Below are positions 15,958-26,076 of a DNA stretch of 64,000 nucleotides, one piece after another. The stretch is from assembly GCF_000285515.1 (NCBI RefSeq), contig NZ_HE610959.1:704456-768455 (forward strand), in the 5' to 3' direction. The position numbers and the translations under genes are program-made. The DNA is from Paenibacillus senegalensis JC66. GTDB taxonomy: Bacteria > Bacillota > Bacilli > Paenibacillales > NBRC-103111. Each line of letters starts with the position of its first letter. Position 1 is the first letter of the stretch. The notes beneath the pieces were generated by a model, which saw nothing but the letters and a program-made list of their open reading frames with translations, had not been told where the DNA came from and did no database searches.

Positions 15958-18549
15958 TTATTCGTTTTTCAACCAGCCCAGTTTGTATGCCTTCAAAACC
16001 GCATCTTTGCGCTTGTGTACCTGCAGCTTTGTGAAAATTCTCTGAATATACGTATTGATTGTACCGGTGCTTACCCCTATCGAAGCGGCAGCTTCTTTAC
16101 TTGTATAGCTTTGGGACAAATACAGTAAAACCCGTTTCTCCATCTCGCTCAACGGGTTCTCTTCTGAAGCCTTAGCCTCTACAGCAACCGCAGCTTGTGC
16201 TTCAAAAGCAAATAAAATCTGATTCACATAGCGAATGGATACCTGTCTTTCCTTCACCCGATAAGCTTGCCTCAGGTCGTGATAATGGCTTGCAATTCGC
16301 TGCATTCGCTCGCCTTCGTCTATGTACAACCTGATATGGCCGTCCGCTGCTGATAGGTGAACGGCCTTACCGAACGCTCTTGCAGCCAGGCTGCGCTTGC
16401 CCTGATTTTCAAACAAGAGAGCCTGCAGCATATAGACTTCAAGCTGCTCTAACAACAGACCGCGCCCGGTGACGATTATCTGTATCCGTTTCAGCCGGGA
16501 ACGTGCCTCCTTAAAGCGATGTTCGGCAATAAGCGCTCTCGCGTGTACAAGTGCACATAGCAGCTCATTGCTGCTGCTATTGTCATCAATTTGACCGGAG
16601 TAAGCGGTCAAGTAGCGCCCGCCCGCTTGATTATCGCCTTCAGGCGACAGCAAGTGGAGCTTCGTTTCGCTAGCCTCCAGAATCGGCGTCCAGTATTCGC
16701 ATTCTTTGTGCCGGAGCCCGGCTCGAACCTCGTGTAAAGTCTGCAGAGCCTTCCGAAGCTGGTTTTTACTGTAAAGGAGCCGTGCCTGTAGAATCGCAGC
16801 GGGCACGGACAATGCTGCTGAGCCCAGCTCATCTCCGATCGAACGGGCAAGCCCTGCATATCGTTCCGATTCGTTAAGCCTGTTAAGCTCATACTGCAGC
16901 TCCGCATAGCCAATCGCATAATAGGCGGTGTTATAACAGCGGATAGAACGCCAGCTTTGTACGATTGGCTCGAAGCACATTTTCGCCCGGCAGAGACTGC
17001 CCGCAACTCCCGGAAAGCTACGCAACCTTGAGTATTGGGGCGCCTCGTAATCAATATAGGCAAAAATCTCATCACTAGGTGGATAGCCCTGTTCCAAATA
17101 CATGTTCAAGTAACGAACAAGCCCCTCCAGGTCGTGTTTAAATATACTCACATACGCCCGCATAAGCACGATCACACGCATGAAATATTCGCGCTGCTCA
17201 GCCGTAAAGTCTCCTTGAGCTGCAGCAGCAACTCTGCGCTCTATTGCATCCAGCCGTTCAAGGGTGCGGCCGGTTTCCTGATTTCCTGCGGCAAAAAATA
17301 AATACGACAAAAAAAGCTTGGGATTGTTCTGGATCAACTCCTCCGGAAGCATGGCGAAATAGCGCTGCAGCGTCCAGGCTTCCTTAAGAACAAATTGGTT
17401 GAACAACCGCTCTAGCAGCCGTCCGGCATCTTTGAAATGAAACCCCTTCATATAATGCTCCATAGCCTCCATGGGATAGCCATTGTTTTCCAACCAGCGG
17501 CCGGTTTTCCATTGAAGCGTCAGCCACAAGGGCTCATCCTGCTGCCTCAGCCTGTCCCTCAGCTTCTGGGCAATGAGCGGGTGATACCGGTACCAGACCC
17601 TGGAGCCGTCGTGCAGACGTTGAAAAAACAAATTTTCCTTCTCCAGCGCAGCAAACATGATTTCCGCTTCCGCATTTCCTGTCAGCTCAAGGGTCAACGA
17701 TTGGTTAATCCGTTCAGGAAGCGATGTGAGCAGCAGGAAACGAATCGTTCCAGGTTCCTGCCGGGACAATAACTCCCCAATCATCCGATCGCAAACAGTC
17801 ACTTGTTCATCTGTGGTCACTATTTCACCGGGCTGCTGCCCTACTTCTTCCGTCTCTTGCCCATCATGCGTTCTTGCGGCACCAAGCATTCTCATGCCCA
17901 GCGCCCACCCCTCCGTCTGCTCCTGCCAATGCCGCACTTGACGGTCAGTTACCTGCAGCTTCAAAGCTCCGCGATAAAACCGTTTTGCCTCGTTATCAGT
18001 AAAGGCGATATCCGGCCATCCAATTTGATACAGCATGCCTTTGGTCAGCTTAAGCGGGATCTCCGTCCGACTAATCACTATCATATGTAAACTAGAAGGC
18101 ATATTCCGGATAAAATCAGTGAGCATCGCATGAATTTCAGGAACCTCAATCACGTGGTAGTCATCCAATACGATCACAAGTGGAGCTGGCAGCAGCGAAT
18201 AGACCTCGAGGAGACCGGACAGAGCTTGTCCCGGACCCTCCAGGAATTGCTCGATGAAGCGGTCAGTGAGTCCGTCGTCCAAGCCTGGTGAAGCCTGGTG
18301 AATAGCTGCGATAATATGAAGCCAGAAGCGCAGCAGATGATTGTCCGCCTCTTCCAATACAATACAGGCGACCGGGAAGGCTGCTTGTTCCTTCCATGCG
18401 CTGACCAGCGTCGTCTTGCCTGAGCCGGGAGGGGCAACTATACAAGTCAGCTTGCGCTTACATACATTCTGCAGCTTGATGTCAAGCCGCGGCCTTTTTA
18501 CATATCCTTCGGGAACCAAGGGAAACTGGAACTTGGAGGGGACAATCAT
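15958..18549 (-). CDS. LAL-type (MalT-like) LuxR-family ATP-dependent transcriptional activator
   Basis: 863 residues with the MalT architecture. An N-terminal STAND ATPase has Walker A A-P-P-G-S-G-K-T-T (39-47) and a Walker B-like V-I-V-L-D-D-Y-H near 125. A central helical, TPR-like region (about 380-770) follows, and then a C-terminal LuxR helix-turn-helix (about 797-857) with S-E-M-E-K-R-V-L and S-T-G-T-I-N-T-Y-I-Q-R-I-F-T-K-L. Such proteins oligomerise on ATP and inducer binding and activate nearby operons. It lies between two giant SLH protein genes on the same strand and may control one of them. The ribosome binding site at this start is weak. Confidence 0.9.
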   Translation of the reverse strand: MIVPSKFQFPLVPEGYVKRPRLDIKLQNVCKRKLTCIVAPPGSGKTTLVSAWKEQAAFPVACIVLEEADNHLLRFWLHIIAAIHQASPGLDDGLTDRFIEQFLEGPGQALSGLLEVYSLLPAPLVIVLDDYHVIEVPEIHAMLTDFIRNMPSSLHMIVISRTEIPLKLTKGMLYQIGWPDIAFTDNEAKRFYRGALKLQVTDRQVRHWQEQTEGWALGMRMLGAARTHDGQETEEVGQQPGEIVTTDEQVTVCDRMIGELLSRQEPGTIRFLLLTSLPERINQSLTLELTGNAEAEIMFAALEKENLFFQRLHDGSRVWYRYHPLIAQKLRDRLRQQDEPLWLTLQWKTGRWLENNGYPMEAMEHYMKGFHFKDAGRLLERLFNQFVLKEAWTLQRYFAMLPEELIQNNPKLFLSYLFFAAGNQETGRTLERLDAIERRVAAAAQGDFTAEQREYFMRVIVLMRAYVSIFKHDLEGLVRYLNMYLEQGYPPSDEIFAYIDYEAPQYSRLRSFPGVAGSLCRAKMCFEPIVQSWRSIRCYNTAYYAIGYAELQYELNRLNESERYAGLARSIGDELGSAALSVPAAILQARLLYSKNQLRKALQTLHEVRAGLRHKECEYWTPILEASETKLHLLSPEGDNQAGGRYLTAYSGQIDDNSSSNELLCALVHARALIAEHRFKEARSRLKRIQIIVTGRGLLLEQLEVYMLQALLFENQGKRSLAARAFGKAVHLSAADGHIRLYIDEGERMQRIASHYHDLRQAYRVKERQVSIRYVNQILFAFEAQAAVAVEAKASEENPLSEMEKRVLLYLSQSYTSKEAAASIGVSTGTINTYIQRIFTKLQVHKRKDAVLKAYKLGWLKNE

Positions 18550-18703
18550 AAATTCCAGCCAGTGTCTCTGAATAGAATGCTCTTTAGCGGCTGTATCCCG
18601 GAAAGAGATAAAATCACATCCTTTGATTCTTGTATAACTTTATCTATCTGTTTTCGAGGGCAATGTAAGATTTCTAGACTCTATTATAAACGAACATTTT
18701 GCT

Positions 18704-18760
18704 TAATTCGATTACGTCAACAGGCAGTAACAAGACATAGACAATCGAAAACCGCCTTGC
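18704..18760. repeat. Dispersed intergenic repeat, copy 1
   Basis: A segment of about 55 bp beginning TAATTCGATTACGTCAACAG closely resembles the one at 28205-28262 (TAATTCGAATCATCAACAAG), with shared CAACAAGA(C/T)ATAGAC and GAAAA elements. Both copies lie in intergenic DNA next to gene ends. This copy sits just after the end of the frameshifted oxidoreductase gene and contains a short CCGC/GCGG hairpin. The rest of 18550-18780 shows no gene. Confidence 0.5.
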
Positions 18761-18780
18761 GGATCGGCTTATTCTTATCT

Positions 18781-19742
18781 CTATTTTTGAACGGGAATAG
18801 ATTGTTGGGATTCTAGGGACTTAAGCACGGCGTCTGTGATCTTTAAAGCATGGATGGCCGAGGAGATGTCGAGGAGATCGCTTCTTTGGCTGTGGTCTAA
18901 GCAGTGCTTGATATGCCGCAAGACTTGCTCGTACTCACCTTCCCCATGAGGCTTGATTGCTTCTGTATGGCCATTGGAATATTGGACCGCATATTCTTCC
19001 ACAGTATTATTCCCATACTCAGCATGATAGTGAATAGAGCCTTTGTCACATATAATCTCAAAGCCTATGACAAACGGAGAATTCATAGGCAGATTGGTGT
19101 AACTCTCAATTACCGCAAATGCATTCTCATAGTTTAATGTGGTGACAGCCACAGATTTATCTCCCATATCCATACCGTTTGAAAGGAGTTGTATAGGCAT
19201 CCCTAACATTTCTATTAAAAAATCAAAATGATGGATGTGGAAATCCGTACATTTTTTTGCAGCCCAAGTGTTCCCCAAACAGGAGCCGTTTTGTTATACG
19301 AATGTACAGATTTAATTTCACCTAACTCAAGGCTTTTCGTGTGGTCGAGAGCTATCTGATGAGGTGGTGAAAATTTAAAAAACAGATCGACAAATACCAT
19401 TCTTTTATACTTATCCGAAGCCTGCAAAATTTGCTCGGCATCATCTAAATTATAGGTTAAAGGTGTTTCGCAAAAAACATGTTTCCCGCATTTTAGTGCC
19501 TCAATTGCCCAGTGAGCATGTAAGGGAGTAGGCAAACAAATATCGATGATGTCAATTTGCTCATTCTTAATTACTTTGTTTATATCTGTGGTTGTCCTAA
19601 TGTTCAGGTTCTCTTCGATCTCACCTAATTTCTTCTCATCTCGACCGAACATTAGAACCACCTCAAAGCCGCCGAGCTTTTGATACAATTCTGCGTGATA
19701 TCTCCCAAAGCCCGACCCTAAAATTCCAACTTTAACCACCAC
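18781..19742 (-). pseudogene. Gfo/Idh/MocA-family oxidoreductase, frameshifted
   Basis: The N-terminal frame (from 19742) encodes the NAD(P)-binding Rossmann domain with G-I-L-G-S-G-F-G-R-Y-H and the C-E-T-P-L motif. The C-terminal domain continues in another frame from about 19278 to 18781 (W-A-A-K-K-C-T-D-F-H-I-H-H-F-D-F, the usual His-containing active-site helix). The switch falls at the C4 run 19273-19276; adding one C (one G on the coding strand) restores a protein of about 320 residues, normal for the family. The enzyme would be a sugar or cyclitol dehydrogenase. Either a genuine recent mutation or a homopolymer sequencing error; nothing else looks decayed. Confidence 0.85.
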
Positions 19743-19829
19743 AACTCCCCCTTACAGTAGAAGATATCCTGTCTGTCCTTAACTCCAAAGCCATGAATTC
19801 GGAGTAATAGTGTTCAGTTGACTCAATTG

Positions 19830-20006
19830 CTACGCAATCCTCTCTTGCCGCAGAAAGGCTTCCATTTGCTGCTTATGGTGTTCATCATGATGAATAAAAA
19901 TATTTACAAATCTCTTATATGTATATTTGCTGTTATCGATATAAAATTTCGTGGACTCGTCGTATTCCGCAAACGATTTCAATACGTTGTTCTTCTCAAC
20001 AAGCAA
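19830..20006 (-). CDS. Small hypothetical protein, 58 aa
   Basis: Reads from a TTG at 20006 with a perfect GGAGGT 6 bases upstream (20013-20018), and ends at 19830. The predicted product is hydrophilic with aromatic residues: F-A-E-Y-D-E-S-T-K-F-Y-I-D-N-S, then Y-T-Y-K-R-F-V-N-I-F-I-H-H-D-E-H-H-K-Q-Q. Composition and ribosome binding site look genuine. I do not recognise a family. It precedes the frameshifted oxidoreductase by 90 bases on the same strand. Confidence 0.45.
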   Translation of the reverse strand: MLVEKNNVLKSFAEYDESTKFYIDNSKYTYKRFVNIFIHHDEHHKQQMEAFLRQERIA

Positions 20007-20162
20007 AGTAATACCTCCTCACATTCCACTTCCGTTCCATCTATTCCATTATTATATCACGAAAAGTGCCTAAAGCAAACATTTGTTCCTGTATTGCCTA
20101 AAATTAGGAGGATATCCAAAGCTTCAATAAGCGGTTGCTCAGCCTGTTTAACTAAATAACAA

Positions 20163-20197
20163 ACCCCAGAAATGCTGTATATCAACATTCCTGGGGT
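20163..20197 (-). terminator. Intrinsic terminator after the (VDP)n/SLH gene
   Basis: ACCCCAG and CTGGGGT form a stem extended by AATG/CATT on the other side of a mismatch, followed on the minus strand by TTTGTTATTT. It is 58 bases after the stop of the large surface-protein gene. Confidence 0.65.
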
Positions 20198-20254
20198 ACT
20201 AATTCGGTGCAATCTACTAAAAAATGAATTTCGTTTTAGCCCAATTTACAAGTA

Positions 20255-23200
20255 TTAATGGTAAAAATCTATTAGGACATTATGCAGCAGTTTTGCACTT
20301 TCAGCCCTTGTTGCCGTGTCTTTCGGAGCTAATACATTAGGGGCTTTCCCTTGAATCCAGCCATGGGCAGCTGCTATCCGGATTTCATGAATAGCCCATT
20401 TGCTTACAGCTTCTTCATCCTCAAAAACCGGCGAAACTGCAGGATTCAAGTTGGTCTGACCGTATACCTTCTCCCATGTTCTTACCAGCATAACGGCCAT
20501 CTGCTCGCGGCTTATTCGGCCATTCGGGTCAAAAGCCGTCTCGGTGATGCCTTGAACAATGCCAGCCTGGTAAGCCGTCATAACCTCGGTATAGTACCAG
20601 TCAGCAGGCAGAACATCAGCGAAAATATTCTCTTCCTGCGGCATCTCTCCCTCAACTCCAAAAGCTCTCATCAGCATAGTCAAAAACTGTGCACGAGTCA
20701 AAGTATCCGCTGGGACAAACTGATGGTCAGTCATTCCCTGGATTACATGCTTGGCGCTTAATGTGCGAATGGCGTCAAAAGCCCAGTGAGAATCGGGTAC
20801 ATCGGAATAGGTTTTCTCATACCCAAGCAGTCCGTAAACACTAAAATGATCTAGCTCGGCTTCCAGTTTGTTGCCATTGCGCTTTCCGCCCTTATACTCC
20901 AAAGTACCGTCTGCTGCCACATAATAGATTCCGTACAGACCGGCATCTTGCCCGTAACCTATCGCATACTGCAAGGTGACAGGTGAAGCAAAACGGCTAT
21001 AAACCGTTAACTCTCCTTCAGTGTTTTGGAGCGCCAGCTGCAGGCGGATCAGGTCCCCTTGCGGATGGATCTGCACATCCTTGCCGGCTTGTTCCCGCAC
21101 TTTCCCCAGCAGCTCTTCCTGCTGATCATCATCCAATGGGATAACCGAGACAATAATAGTAGATGCGTTCTCCGGGCCATGCTCGTTGAGAATTTCAACC
21201 AGCAGATCCCCGGGGATACTAACGGTCACATCATTTTTAATAAGATCCAGCGTTCCGCCTGCCAGCAGCTCGGCAGCAATTGCCGGAAGCACAACCTCTT
21301 TGTCGTTTTCATTCAGCACAATTTGCATTTTACCATCAACCAGCTGGATCTCTTCGACTTGCACCCTATACTGGCCTTCACTTGTTTCATCGGCAGAAAT
21401 CATTGGCGGTAGAGGATAAGCTGTTCCGGGTACGCGCTTTCGCTTGATTGCAATATCAGCTTCAGCAGTATACCCGCCGTACACAGCTTGAAGCACTGTC
21501 TGCCCTACTGCAATCCCTTCAACAGTCAGTCCGTCAATATTCACGAACCTCTGTGGATTCGCCGATAGTTCGACCCCTTCTGTCAGCTGCACAGGCTCGT
21601 CAATTCCACGATACATTCCAAAGATATTTACAGTCATGGTTTGCCCTATGGTAAGCTCAGCAGTCGGAGCTTGCAGCTGAATGCCTTGGAGAACCGGATC
21701 AGCAGGATCTACCGGGTCCACCGGGTCCACCGGGTCTACCGGATCCACCGGGTCCACCGGGTCCACCGGATCTACCGGGTCCACCGGGTCTACCGGATCG
21801 ACGATCTCAGTTACTTCTATTAAGGCACTGGCTGATAACTCTTCGTACTCCGCTTCCATAACAGCAGTACCCACAGCGGCTCCCGTTACGGTGCCCGTCG
21901 CTTGATCAATCGTGACGATGCCCTCTGGTTTAGCTGTAAAGGTAACGCCACTATAGATTTCGACTTCTTCCTTTTGCGACGTTGACGGGTTGTTGTACAG
22001 TCCGTACACCACAGCCGTTACGGATTCTCCCAAGCCAATCTGTTGCTTTGGCAGCGATAAGCGGAGCGATTCGAACTCCAGCTCCCCGCCCTTCACTGTA
22101 ACGAACAAGGTTCTGTTGATACCTGCATACGACGCTTCCAACAGAGCGCTTCCTGCAGATTCCCCTGTAATGACAGAGCCGTCTATTCTGATCGCATCCT
22201 CGCTTCCAGATACCCAGGAAATCACAGGCTCTACAATACCGGACAGCGGACCATGCTCCGCAATAGCTTGAACCGTATACGATTCGCCTTCCCCAATCAC
22301 AACTTCACTGGCTTCAAGCTTCAGATCGCTGACAGCATGAACAGTAGTGACAATAGACGAGGCTGGCGACTGATGAATGCCCTTAACTGCATATACCTTG
22401 TAGGCGTGCTCGCCTGACGCAGGGGCTGGAATGGAAATTGCAACCGGATTGTGGATTCCATCTCCCGGGACTTCCATAACAATATTTCCATTCTCTTCTA
22501 CCAGGATAGCCGAACCTTCCGATGCTGAGGCCCGGAATGTTACATCCTCTCCTTCCGCAATATGGGAGTAGGGCTCTTCCACCATACGGAATGATGCCAC
22601 TTCATCCGGCTGCAGCAGCGTTGAAACCTGAACATTGTCGAAATAAGCATTCGTCACAAAAGCCGCAGAGCTAATCAATATGACTTTCATATATTTTGCT
22701 TCTTCATGTGCTGTATTGGTTAAGGAGACAGAGCCCCAGCTGTTCATCGGTGCAGTTACTTCTTGACTCCAGGGGCCAAGAGCAGCAGGGGTGCCTAACA
22801 TCGTTTCCTGATCATCATAGTAACGAATTTGTAAAATGGGTCGGTTGGAACTGCGTTCGGGAGGCGGATCGCCCCGGAAAACATCTGCCGTTGCCGTATA
22901 GGATCTTCCTCCTATAACCGGAATCAGCTCCGACTCCACAGAAACAGCTGCAGTCGTCTCATTATCGTAAAGATGAATGCTGTTAGCTCCATTTTTTACA
23001 ACTTCCTGCGAAATCCTTGCAAATCTTTCCTTCGTCGGAACAGCAGGAGACAATACCCAGCCTGGAACGGTTCCATCCTCATTCACTTGTTCAAATCCTG
23101 AGTTCGGTACCTGCATTTGTCCAAGAACCGGACCATCAGGAGGAAGCTCGAAAGGAACCCGCTTCGCAACTTGAACATGATCATAATAAGCATCGGTTTC

Positions 23201-25732
23201 CCAAGCTACCGAACAGAACAGCACGAGCTTCGCTGTCACAGCTCCTTCAGGAGCAATGGAGGCAAACTCGACCGAGCTCCACGAACCTGCAGAGCCTTGA
23301 TGATACACTGCAGGAGCGGGGGAAAGTCTGATCTCCTGGCCATCCGCATCGTAATAGCGCATAGCTGCTATCGTTCGTCCGGATGAAAGATAAATATCCA
23401 AATTCACCTTATATTCATATCCCGGCTCGACAGCAAATGGAAGCGAGCTCACCCCAACCTGATGCTCACTGGACGCATCTACGATTCTCAGGCTGCGCTC
23501 GCCTTCGGAGGCGTGCTGCCCGGAGATTTCGTAGTAGCTATGATCTGAGGCCGAAACACCGATGCTCTCCCAGCCGGGAATCGTTCCATCGGGATTTTGC
23601 AGCTCGAAGCTGCTGTTTAAGATTGGAACGTTTACATCTACATACAGCGGTGGCGTTTCCTCGGATACAATTATTCTTTTCAGCATGTCGGCCATGTTGA
23701 AATACAAGTTTCCGTCAGGTCCTAACGTCATAAGATTGGTCCGCGTTCCGGGCACTTGAAAATGCGCCATCGTATTCGTATCCACCGCAGTGACGCTGCT
23801 GCCAAGCGTTGTGTACAAAATGCCGTCCTGCTTTGCATCCCACAACAGCTTGACCGGTACCCAGTTATGGCTGAAATTCCAGTTCGTCGGGTAGATCTCT
23901 TTTTGCTTGACGACGCGGTAATCATCATTCGGATCCATAGCAAAAATCGTTCCGTATGCGGCTGCCCACAGCAAACCGTCCGGTCCAATCGTTAGGCCGC
24001 CAATCGATTTCGGGCCGATTCCGCTCGCCTGTTGCACCTGTGGCTCAAAAGAAGTGATCAGTTCCTCTTTCTCTACATCCCATACAAACACTTTTGCTTT
24101 TGTCGCTTTGGGCTCTATCCCCAAGCCGCCCCAGACTGTGGTGGAACCATACAAGATGCCGTCGTGATAAGCTAGTCCCATCACGCTCAAATATTCCAAT
24201 GGGCCGTCCTGCTCGAACATCTCTGAGTATACCTTCCACTCCGTCCCGTCATAAACAGTCAGCGAGCCACCCAGTTCCCCGCCTTTAGGAATCGTTCCGA
24301 TAAACAGATAATCGTCAGATGCAGCCAACGCGAAAGGCCGATCCTGCTTGCCTCCGATATGGTAAATTTGCTGCGGGTTGTGATCGCCGATCGGCTCGTT
24401 GGTGTCCAGTTGGTTAACACGCGCTCCCGGATACTCGCCGAAGATCACCTTATCCCCCCAGGCAATCATTCCTTCCGCCTGCCCCATCGGAAACTGCTCT
24501 ACATCCCCGCTGTCAATGTCATAACGGGCGCCTCTTTGCCCTTGGTATCCGGTGCTGTATATCTTCCCGTCCGGGCCGGTAATAAGCGATTGGATGGATA
24601 TCGGTGTTCCCGAAATAATGGAGGGCAGACTGGTCACCAGGTTCTCCTCGATATTAGCGATTATGGGAGCACCATTGAACGTTATCGTAATAAGCGATTC
24701 CCCTGGAAATTGCTCCTGATCCGCCAATTCAACCCAGGCGCCTGTACGAATGTAATTGGTGGAGAAGGGCAATCCGGTTGATGCTATCTCCTCGGTCTCA
24801 AGATCAAAGGAATGGAGAACCTCATTTGCAGGAAAATACACTTTACCGTCTTTCTCCGGCGATACGTACAATCCTCGATAATTGTCGACGATCTTGACCC
24901 ATTGCTCTTGCTCCAGATCATAGATCAAGAGTGAGGTTGGCGACGTGCTCATCATAACGAACAAATAATCGCGAACCACATTCATCGAATAAACCGTAGG
25001 AGCACTGTCATCGGCAAACAAAGCATCTTCCGGAAAAGGAATCCGCACCGAGCTGCCGTCATCCGGATTCACTCTGAACAAGTTCCCCCTTGATCCTGTC
25101 CCCGCATACACAAATCCGTCATGATAGGCGATGCTGCGCACATATTGCTGACTGGGAGCCAGCTGTTCCGTCAACAATTCAATCGTGCCTATGGCAGGAT
25201 CGTACCTAAATACTTTGCCGCTTGGGTACCCACCTCCGAATACCCGGTCCCGCTCATCAACGACAATGGAGTAAAGCGAAGTTGCCTCCGGCACTGCGCC
25301 AATGGTGCGAATCTGCTTGGTTTCAGGCGAGTAAACGTACAGCGCATTCCCGGCAACAGTGTATACGTTTCCACTGGAATCAATTGCATGTCCCCAGGAT
25401 TGGCCTCCGCCAGACAACGGCAGTTCGCGAACAACCTGGTTAGCATCCAGATCGACAATGCTAAAAATCGCAGAGTGAACGGCAGATCCGGCTACCGTTG
25501 TGTACATAACATTTTTGCCGTCCTCTACAGCGAACGCCGCGTTGAACGTATTCGGCGCTGTTACCATAGTACCGAGATCCTCCGGTGCCGAGAATGAACG
25601 GGGCACAACCACATCCTCTGCTGCTGCCGCCTTCCTGTCAGGTACAGCAGCCAACCCCATAGTCCATACCAGCACGACAGCCAGCATGAGTGAAACAACT
25701 TTTCTCCAGCGGAATATAGCGCTTTCAATCAT
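20255..25732 (-). CDS. Giant secreted protein: beta-propeller, CBM-like and Big domains, (VDP)n linker, C-terminal SLH
   Basis: About 1825 residues from the Met at 25732; the frame is open to 25768 and a TTG at 25744 is an alternative start. A signal peptide ends near A-A-A-A-E. A long region rich in Y/W-G beta strands (about 40-740) looks like one or two propellers. Two lectin-like modules starting N-S-S-F-E and N-S-G-F-E-Q follow (about 755-1080), resembling CenC-type carbohydrate-binding modules. Then come Ig/Big2-like domains, the VDP linker, another Big2 domain and a pre-SLH domain. Three SLH domains end the protein (D-S-H-W-A, T-L-T-R-A-Q, I-S-R-E-Q-M). The order suggests wall-anchored polysaccharide binding. 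No catalytic domain was recognised. Confidence 0.88.
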   Translation of the reverse strand: MIESAIFRWRKVVSLMLAVVLVWTMGLAAVPDRKAAAAEDVVVPRSFSAPEDLGTMVTAPNTFNAAFAVEDGKNVMYTTVAGSAVHSAIFSIVDLDANQVVRELPLSGGGQSWGHAIDSSGNVYTVAGNALYVYSPETKQIRTIGAVPEATSLYSIVVDERDRVFGGGYPSGKVFRYDPAIGTIELLTEQLAPSQQYVRSIAYHDGFVYAGTGSRGNLFRVNPDDGSSVRIPFPEDALFADDSAPTVYSMNVVRDYLFVMMSTSPTSLLIYDLEQEQWVKIVDNYRGLYVSPEKDGKVYFPANEVLHSFDLETEEIASTGLPFSTNYIRTGAWVELADQEQFPGESLITITFNGAPIIANIEENLVTSLPSIISGTPISIQSLITGPDGKIYSTGYQGQRGARYDIDSGDVEQFPMGQAEGMIAWGDKVIFGEYPGARVNQLDTNEPIGDHNPQQIYHIGGKQDRPFALAASDDYLFIGTIPKGGELGGSLTVYDGTEWKVYSEMFEQDGPLEYLSVMGLAYHDGILYGSTTVWGGLGIEPKATKAKVFVWDVEKEELITSFEPQVQQASGIGPKSIGGLTIGPDGLLWAAAYGTIFAMDPNDDYRVVKQKEIYPTNWNFSHNWVPVKLLWDAKQDGILYTTLGSSVTAVDTNTMAHFQVPGTRTNLMTLGPDGNLYFNMADMLKRIIVSEETPPLYVDVNVPILNSSFELQNPDGTIPGWESIGVSASDHSYYEISGQHASEGERSLRIVDASSEHQVGVSSLPFAVEPGYEYKVNLDIYLSSGRTIAAMRYYDADGQEIRLSPAPAVYHQGSAGSWSSVEFASIAPEGAVTAKLVLFCSVAWETDAYYDHVQVAKRVPFELPPDGPVLGQMQVPNSGFEQVNEDGTVPGWVLSPAVPTKERFARISQEVVKNGANSIHLYDNETTAAVSVESELIPVIGGRSYTATADVFRGDPPPERSSNRPILQIRYYDDQETMLGTPAALGPWSQEVTAPMNSWGSVSLTNTAHEEAKYMKVILISSAAFVTNAYFDNVQVSTLLQPDEVASFRMVEEPYSHIAEGEDVTFRASASEGSAILVEENGNIVMEVPGDGIHNPVAISIPAPASGEHAYKVYAVKGIHQSPASSIVTTVHAVSDLKLEASEVVIGEGESYTVQAIAEHGPLSGIVEPVISWVSGSEDAIRIDGSVITGESAGSALLEASYAGINRTLFVTVKGGELEFESLRLSLPKQQIGLGESVTAVVYGLYNNPSTSQKEEVEIYSGVTFTAKPEGIVTIDQATGTVTGAAVGTAVMEAEYEELSASALIEVTEIVDPVDPVDPVDPVDPVDPVDPVDPVDPVDPVDPADPVLQGIQLQAPTAELTIGQTMTVNIFGMYRGIDEPVQLTEGVELSANPQRFVNIDGLTVEGIAVGQTVLQAVYGGYTAEADIAIKRKRVPGTAYPLPPMISADETSEGQYRVQVEEIQLVDGKMQIVLNENDKEVVLPAIAAELLAGGTLDLIKNDVTVSIPGDLLVEILNEHGPENASTIIVSVIPLDDDQQEELLGKVREQAGKDVQIHPQGDLIRLQLALQNTEGELTVYSRFASPVTLQYAIGYGQDAGLYGIYYVAADGTLEYKGGKRNGNKLEAELDHFSVYGLLGYEKTYSDVPDSHWAFDAIRTLSAKHVIQGMTDHQFVPADTLTRAQFLTMLMRAFGVEGEMPQEENIFADVLPADWYYTEVMTAYQAGIVQGITETAFDPNGRISREQMAVMLVRTWEKVYGQTNLNPAVSPVFEDEEAVSKWAIHEIRIAAAHGWIQGKAPNVLAPKDTATRAESAKLLHNVLIDFYH
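21695..21802 (-). repeat. 9-bp minisatellite encoding a (Val-Asp-Pro)n linker
   Basis: Twelve consecutive 9-bp units of the type CGGGTCCAC (plus strand) encode eleven VDP and one ADP triplet. Units differ only in synonymous positions (GTA/GTG/GTC, GAT/GAC), so the length may change by slippage in steps of three residues without frameshift. The peptide is a stiff, negatively charged spacer between Big domains. Confidence 0.95.
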
Positions 25733-25980
25733 TGATTTACACAACCTTCCCCTTCTTAGTAATAGCAAAATGACGACTTCCTGCAGGCCGCATCATAGAA
25801 ATAAAGCCCAAAACGAAATCAAATTTGCTTCTCATTAGATCATATGTGGTTCATATATACAATGTAAAGTATTAATTATTGTCTAAAAATCACCTCTATT
25901 TCCACTTTATTAGTTTACTTGTAGTTCATTTTATTTCATTGCATGAAGGATATCAATAAGGAAATTGAGCTTTTTCACAC

Positions 25981-26027
25981 AAAAAATCCATCCTGATCCT
26001 TAAGCTTCGGACCGCAAGATGGATTTT
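25981..26027 (-). terminator. Intrinsic terminator of the GntR-SBP fusion gene
   Basis: AAAATCCATC and GATGGATTTT form a 10-bp perfect stem, followed on the minus strand by a T6 run. It lies 50 bases after the stop at 26077. The remainder of 25733-26076 is AT-rich and holds no gene I can support. Confidence 0.85.
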
Positions 26028-26076
26028 GGGAGCAAGCATTATTCCTAAGATATAACTTAAAAAACACTTTGTATGT

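Noticed and set aside
19818..20159. 113-codon plus-strand frame
   Set aside because: It is antisense to the small gene at 19830-20006 and has no ribosome binding site.
21695..21802. VDP minisatellite as a CRISPR-like array
   Set aside because: Units are 9 bp, contiguous and in coding frame, with no spacers.
21641..21905. Glycine/serine/threonine repeat frames opposite the VDP linker
   Set aside because: They are mirror products of the 9-bp minisatellite.
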